DNA from: Streptomyces yatensis
GTDB taxonomy: Bacteria > Actinomycetota > Actinomycetes > Streptomycetales > Streptomycetaceae
DNA length: 64,000 bases
Assembly (NCBI RefSeq): GCF_018069625.1
Contig: NZ_CP072941.1
Location: forward strand, 930,001 to 994,000
Direction: 5' to 3'
Below are positions 59,963-64,000 of this stretch, piece by piece (position 1 is the stretch's first letter; each line of letters starts with the position of its first letter). A program made the position numbers and the translations under genes. The notes beneath the pieces were generated by a model that was not told where the DNA came from, ran no database searches, and saw only the letters and a list, made by a program, of their open reading frames with translations.

Positions 59963-62308
59963 CTACTCGACGTGGTCCAGCGCCGCGGCGACGATGCCAT
60001 CGCTGTCGATGCCGTGGTGGCGGTAGACGTCCTCGATCGCACCGGACTGGCCGAACCGGGTCACGCCGAGGGGGGTGACGGGCGTGTTCTGGATCGTGCC
60101 CAGGAAGGACAGGGTGTGCGGGTGGCCGTCCAGCACGGTGACCAGCGGTGTGGTCCGCTCGGCGGGGAAGACCTGGTCGAGGATCCAGGTCGGGTCCTCC
60201 GACAGGCCACGGCGGGCCTGCAGCGCGCGGAAGAGCAGGTCCGGGCTGGTCACGCATACGACATCGGCGCCGTGGCCGAGTGCCGCGAGCCGGTCGGCCG
60301 CGGCCAGGGCCTCCGGGACCAGTGCGCCCATCGCGGCGAGGGTCACCACCGGGTTCTCGTGCCGCCTCAGCCGGTAGGCTCCGGCGACCGCGTGCCGGCG
60401 GCGCCGCTCACGCGCGGCCGGGTCGGTCGGCACCGCGGCCGCGGACTGGTCGACGGGCCGGGTGGACAGCCGCAGGTAGGCCGAACTCCCGTCCGGACGG
60501 CCGAGGTTGCCGAGCGCGGCCAGCAGACACCATTCGGTGTCGATCGCGAAGGCGGGTTCGTAGGTGACACAGCCGGGCTGCTCGATGCCCAGTGACGGAG
60601 TGGTGATCGACTGGTGGGCACCGCCCTCGGGGGCGAGCGTGACGCCGGACGGCGTGCCGACCAGGATCGACTGGCCACCGGCGTAGATGCCGAAGGACCA
60701 CGGCTCCAGCGCCCGGTTGACGAAGGGGTCGTAGACCACACCGATCGGCAGCAGCGGCTGGCCCCAGCGGCTCCAGGTGGTGCCCAGTTCGCCGAGCAGG
60801 CCGACCAGGTTGGTCTCCGCTATGCCCAGCTCCACATGCTGGCCCGTGGGCCGCTCCCGCCAGTGCAGGATCGTCTCGGCATCGTCGGCGAACCAGTTGG
60901 GGCGCTCGGTCGGCGACCACACCCCGACCTTGTTGAGCCAGCCACCGAGATTGGTGCTGGAGCTGACGTCGGGGCTGACGGTGACGATCCGCTCCGCCGC
61001 CTCCGGCGCCCGCCGGGTGAGGTCCAGCAGAACGCGCCCGAGTGCCTGCTGGGTGTTGCCGGTACCGGTCGGCGCCGGTCGGGCCAGGTCGGCGGGCACC
61101 TCGGGGGGCCGCCGCGACACGCGTCCGGGGCGGCGCAGCCGATCGGCGGCCGCGGCGCACAGGGCCGCTTCCGGCGAGCCGTCGCCGAAGGGCGCCCACG
61201 GGCGGTCGAGGTTCGTCCCCAGACGGTCGGCCAGCGCCTTCATCTGGTCGCCGGTCAGCAGTGAGGAGTGGTTCTGCGGATGGCCCTCGGTGGGCAGCCC
61301 GCAGCCCTTGACCGTGTACGCGAAGATCACGGTGGGGCGGGTGTCGTCCACGGCGTCGTACGCGTCCATGAGGGCGCGGATGTCATGGCCGCCCAGGTTG
61401 CGCACCGCCGCCAGCAGCGAGCCATCGTCCAGTGGCGCGATGAGGTCGGCGATCGGCCCGGCGGTGGAGCCGGTGCCGGGCAGGCGCTCACGCAGTTCGT
61501 CGGCGGAACAGCGCAGCAGGCGCTGGTATTCGGGGTTGCCCATGGCGTCGATACGGGCGCGCAGCGCCTCGCCGCCCGGCCGCGCGAACAACCCCTGCAG
61601 GAGCTGCCCGTACTTGAGGTTGATCACCTGCCAGCCGGCCGCGGTGAACATGCCCCGCAGCCGCTCCGCGGCGATACCGGGCACCACGCGGTCCAGGGAC
61701 TGCCGGTTCAGGTCGACGACCCACACCACCTCGCCCAGGCCCGGCACCATCGGGTCCTGGATCGCCTCCCAGATCGCGCCCTCGTCCAGTTCCGCGTCGC
61801 CCAGCAGGGAGTACTGCCGTCCGGTACCGGCCCCGCCGAAATGCCCCTCCGCGTAGCGCCGCGCGATGGCCCCCCACAGGGGCGCGGTGGCGCCGATGCC
61901 GACCGAACCGGTGGAGTAGTCGACCGGGTCGGGGTCCTTGGACCGGCTGGGGTAGCTCTGCAGGCCCCCGAAGGCGCGCAGGGTGGTCAGATAGGACTCG
62001 TCCAGCTCGCCCAGCAGGTAGTTGATCGCATGCAGCACGGGCGAGGCGTGGGGCTTGACCGACACCCGGTCCTCGGAGGTCAGCGCGTGGAACCACAGCG
62101 CCGTCATGATCGAGGTCATCGAGGCGCTGGACGCCTGGTGACCGCCGACCTTCAGGCCCGAGGGGTTCGGCCGCACCCGGTTGGCATGATCGATGATCGC
62201 CGTGGACAGCCACAGCACGCGCCGTTCGACCGCCTCGAGCGCGGCGAGCTCCGCCTCCCGGGCGACGCCCGGGCCCTTGCCGCCGGCCGGCCTCGGCTCC
62301 GAGTTCAT
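59963..62308 (-). CDS. AceE-like homodimeric 2-oxoacid dehydrogenase E1 / transketolase-like protein
   Basis: The 781-residue protein is read from the ATG at 62308, whose ribosome site is weak. It has the thiamine diphosphate fold of homodimeric pyruvate dehydrogenase E1: GLKVGGHQASSASM and HALTSEDRVSVKPHASPVLH in the N-terminal part, GDAELDEG with DLNRQSLD for the cofactor, AYTVKGCGLPTEGHPQNHSS, and a C-terminal transketolase domain with VSPDVSSSTNLGGW and APEGGAHQS. It is shorter than typical AceE, mainly at the N-terminus. No E2 or E3 genes are adjacent, so the true substrate may differ. A divergent Lrp regulator suggests amino-acid-linked control. Confidence 0.85.
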   Translation of the reverse strand: MNSEPRPAGGKGPGVAREAELAALEAVERRVLWLSTAIIDHANRVRPNPSGLKVGGHQASSASMTSIMTALWFHALTSEDRVSVKPHASPVLHAINYLLGELDESYLTTLRAFGGLQSYPSRSKDPDPVDYSTGSVGIGATAPLWGAIARRYAEGHFGGAGTGRQYSLLGDAELDEGAIWEAIQDPMVPGLGEVVWVVDLNRQSLDRVVPGIAAERLRGMFTAAGWQVINLKYGQLLQGLFARPGGEALRARIDAMGNPEYQRLLRCSADELRERLPGTGSTAGPIADLIAPLDDGSLLAAVRNLGGHDIRALMDAYDAVDDTRPTVIFAYTVKGCGLPTEGHPQNHSSLLTGDQMKALADRLGTNLDRPWAPFGDGSPEAALCAAAADRLRRPGRVSRRPPEVPADLARPAPTGTGNTQQALGRVLLDLTRRAPEAAERIVTVSPDVSSSTNLGGWLNKVGVWSPTERPNWFADDAETILHWRERPTGQHVELGIAETNLVGLLGELGTTWSRWGQPLLPIGVVYDPFVNRALEPWSFGIYAGGQSILVGTPSGVTLAPEGGAHQSITTPSLGIEQPGCVTYEPAFAIDTEWCLLAALGNLGRPDGSSAYLRLSTRPVDQSAAAVPTDPAARERRRRHAVAGAYRLRRHENPVVTLAAMGALVPEALAAADRLAALGHGADVVCVTSPDLLFRALQARRGLSEDPTWILDQVFPAERTTPLVTVLDGHPHTLSFLGTIQNTPVTPLGVTRFGQSGAIEDVYRHHGIDSDGIVAAALDHVE

Positions 62309-62361
62309 GACCGTCACAGAGCGCACCCCACTGTCCGCACCTTGCTTCCGCGAAAATTGAC

Positions 62362-62404
62362 GTTGTGCTCCGCAAGTAGACAGATATTCCTTTGGATGCA
62401 CAAC
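62362..62404. promoter_or_regulatory. candidate Lrp-type site between divergent genes
   Basis: GTTGTGC (62362-62368) and GCACAAC (62398-62404) form an inverted repeat across 29 bases of AT-rich DNA between the AceE-like and Lrp genes. It would suit regulation of both, but the consensus is unproven. Confidence 0.3.
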
Positions 62405-62470
62405 ATGTTCCCGCAGGACTGTGCATTCTGCTCAGACTCCGAGGCGGATGAGGGACATCGATTGGGCACC

Positions 62471-62953
62471 ATGAGCGATGAGCGAGGCGTGGACGCCACC
62501 GACGCGCGGATCCTGCTCGCCCTTGCCGCCGATCCACGCGCCACCATCGTCGCCCTGGCCGAGCAGCTGGGGCTGTCCCGCAACACGGTCCAGGCCCGGG
62601 TGGCCAGATTGGAGCAGGGCGGCGCGCTGGACACCTTCGAGCGCCGGATCACCCCGAAGGCGCTGGGCCATCCCCTCACCGCGTTCGTCACCGCGCGGGT
62701 CCATCAGCACCGGTTGGCCGAGGTGTCCGAAGCGCTGGCGGGCATCGACGAGGTCGTGGAGGTCTTCGGCCTCAGCGGCGAGACGGATCTGCTGATACGG
62801 GTGGCCTCCACGGACGTGGAGGCCCTGTACGGCATCGCGGGACAGATCCTCGCCATCCCCGGCATCGAGCGCACCACGACGGCCCTGGCCATGCGCGAAC
62901 TGGTGCCGCACCGCCTCACCCCGCTGCTGCGCCGCGCCGCGGCGGGTGGATAG
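62471..62953 (+). CDS. Lrp/AsnC-family transcriptional regulator
   Basis: The 160-residue protein has the Lrp layout: DATDARILLALAADPRATIVALAEQLGLSRNTVQARVARLEQGG (winged helix) and a RAM ligand domain with FVTARVHQHRLAEVSEAL, VFGLSGETDLLIRVAS and IPGIERTTTALAM. It is divergent from the AceE-like gene and probably controls it in response to an amino acid or its 2-oxoacid. Confidence 0.92.
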   Translation: MSDERGVDATDARILLALAADPRATIVALAEQLGLSRNTVQARVARLEQGGALDTFERRITPKALGHPLTAFVTARVHQHRLAEVSEALAGIDEVVEVFGLSGETDLLIRVASTDVEALYGIAGQILAIPGIERTTTALAMRELVPHRLTPLLRRAAAGG

Positions 62954-63122
62954 CGGGCTGCAGGGGGACACGGCCCGGCCTACGACGAGGTCTTCGCTAC
63001 CGTCCGAAGATGTCTTTCGCGGTGTGCGGAACACCCGTGGCTTTCCGTGGAGTTATCGATTCCGAATCCTGGGACTGTTACTTCAGTGTGGTCAGACTTC
63101 CCCCACACTCACGGGAGTTCGC

Positions 63123-63959
63123 ATGCGCACTGCACGCGCACGCAGACCACTGACCTCTCTTCTCACCGCGCTGGCGGCGGCCTGTCTCGCCGTCACCGCG
63201 GCGCCCGCCGCGCAGGCGGCTCCGACCGGGGCGGAGGCGGCCGGAAAGTACATCGCGCTCGGCGACTCGTACGCCGTCGCGCCCGGCACCCGGACCTATG
63301 ACGACCCGAACGACGCCTGCCGGCGCGGGCCGCTGTCCTACCCGCGGCTGTGGGCGGCGCAGCACACCTCGTACTCCTTTGTGGAGGCGTCCTGCTCCGG
63401 CGCGACCGCCGCGGAGGTCAAGAGCCGGCAGGTGCCTCAGCTCACCGCGGACGCGACGCTGGTGACGGTGCAGGCCGGCGGCAACGACGTGGGCTTCGTG
63501 AGCGTTCTGCAGAACTGCATCCTCACCCTGGACGACAAGGACTGCGTCGCCGGGGTGGATGCCGCGAAGGCGGCGGCGACCGGTGTGCTGCCGGGCACGC
63601 TGGCCGACACCTACACGGCCATCAAGGGAGCCGCGCCGGGCGCCAGGGTGGTCGTGGTGGGGTATCCCCGGCTGTACAAGATCGGCGGCAGCTGCGGCAT
63701 CCTCGGGCTGAGCGACACCGAGCGCAGCGCGCTGAACTCGGCGGCCGACGTCCTCAACACCGTCCTCGCGCAGCAGGCCGCGAACGCGGGCTTCACCTTC
63801 CTCGACCCGCGGCCGGCCTTCGACCCGCACACCATCTGCTCGGGGAACACCACCTGGGTGACCAGCCTGGAGTGGGACAAGCTGAACGAGTCGTACCACC
63901 CGAACCAGGCCGGGCACCGCGACGGTTACCTGCCCGCGCTGAACGCCATCACGGGCTGA
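63123..63959 (+). CDS. secreted SGNH/GDSL lipase-esterase
   Basis: The 278-residue protein has a signal peptide (LLTALAAACLAVTAAPAAQA). SGNH blocks: YIALGDSYAV with catalytic S49, SCSGATAAEV with the Gly region, QAGGNDVGF with the Asn, and SYHPNQAGH with the catalytic His. Six Cys probably form three disulfides, as in Streptomyces extracellular lipases. It should hydrolyse esters or lipids outside the cell. An inverted repeat AGTGTGG/CCACACT (63085-63109) lies just upstream. Confidence 0.93.
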   Translation: MRTARARRPLTSLLTALAAACLAVTAAPAAQAAPTGAEAAGKYIALGDSYAVAPGTRTYDDPNDACRRGPLSYPRLWAAQHTSYSFVEASCSGATAAEVKSRQVPQLTADATLVTVQAGGNDVGFVSVLQNCILTLDDKDCVAGVDAAKAAATGVLPGTLADTYTAIKGAAPGARVVVVGYPRLYKIGGSCGILGLSDTERSALNSAADVLNTVLAQQAANAGFTFLDPRPAFDPHTICSGNTTWVTSLEWDKLNESYHPNQAGHRDGYLPALNAITG

Positions 63960-64000
63960 CGGCGGCAGCCGTCCGTTCCGGGCCCCGGGCCGCCTCGTCA

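Overview
The window is high-G+C DNA with strong third-position G/C bias, many GTG starts and ATGA/GTGA gene overlaps. Its gene families (Rpf/M23 wall hydrolase, DUF664 DinB, SCO-type secreted hydrolases, actinobacterial contractile injection genes) point to a Streptomyces or close relative. It looks chromosomal. No rRNA, tRNA, CRISPR array or intact mobile element was recognised.

Layout. 1-4314: partial MOSC gene, a 1.5 kb stretch without a supported gene, an Rpf-LysM-M23 wall hydrolase and a DUF429 gene. 4376-9728: three-gene molybdopterin formate dehydrogenase operon (catalytic subunit, 4Fe-4S subunit, NrfD-like membrane subunit). 9904-18785 and 24189-40677: two arms of an extracellular contractile injection system (eCIS). 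18871-24176: unrelated genes between the arms (DUF4291, LtaS-like sulfatase, MerR, glyoxalase-like, DUF664, class IV aminotransferase, a broken SDR gene). 40730-46750: FCD/GntR regulator and a hexuronate/aldonate operon (mannonate dehydratase, fructuronate reductase, MFS transporter, Zn-dehydrogenase). 46895-63959: mostly stand-alone genes, including a large secreted glycosidase-phosphoesterase, an M9 collagenase, aminopeptidase P, regulators, MFS and DoxX proteins, an AceE-like thiamine enzyme divergent from an Lrp regulator, and a secreted SGNH lipase.

The eCIS is the main object. Arm A holds a DUF4157 (eCIS core) zincin-like protein, an Ig-like membrane protein, a LuxR-type regulator, a secreted vWA protein, a DUF4255 cap protein (Cis16) and the AAA+ ATPase (Cis15). 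Arm B holds a large toxin-like cargo and its probable immunity protein on the minus strand. Divergent from them is the structural operon: sheath, tube, two small chaperone-like genes, a Pro-rich QR-repeat protein, second tube protein, LysM hub, VgrG spike, PAAR tip, gp25, baseplate J-like, tail I-like, and a zinc-ribbon/transmembrane/discoidin-like protein. The order of the middle genes resembles phage P2 (FI-FII-E-E'-T). The cargo's C-terminal ~275 residues and the neighbouring immunity gene are clearly lower in G+C than everything around them, as expected for an exchanged toxin tip. That tip shows a restriction-endonuclease-fold toxin signature. The most novel points are this toxin/immunity module, a short motif shared by cargo and DUF4157 protein, the QR-repeat protein in the tape-measure slot, and a possible E/E'-style -1 frameshift.
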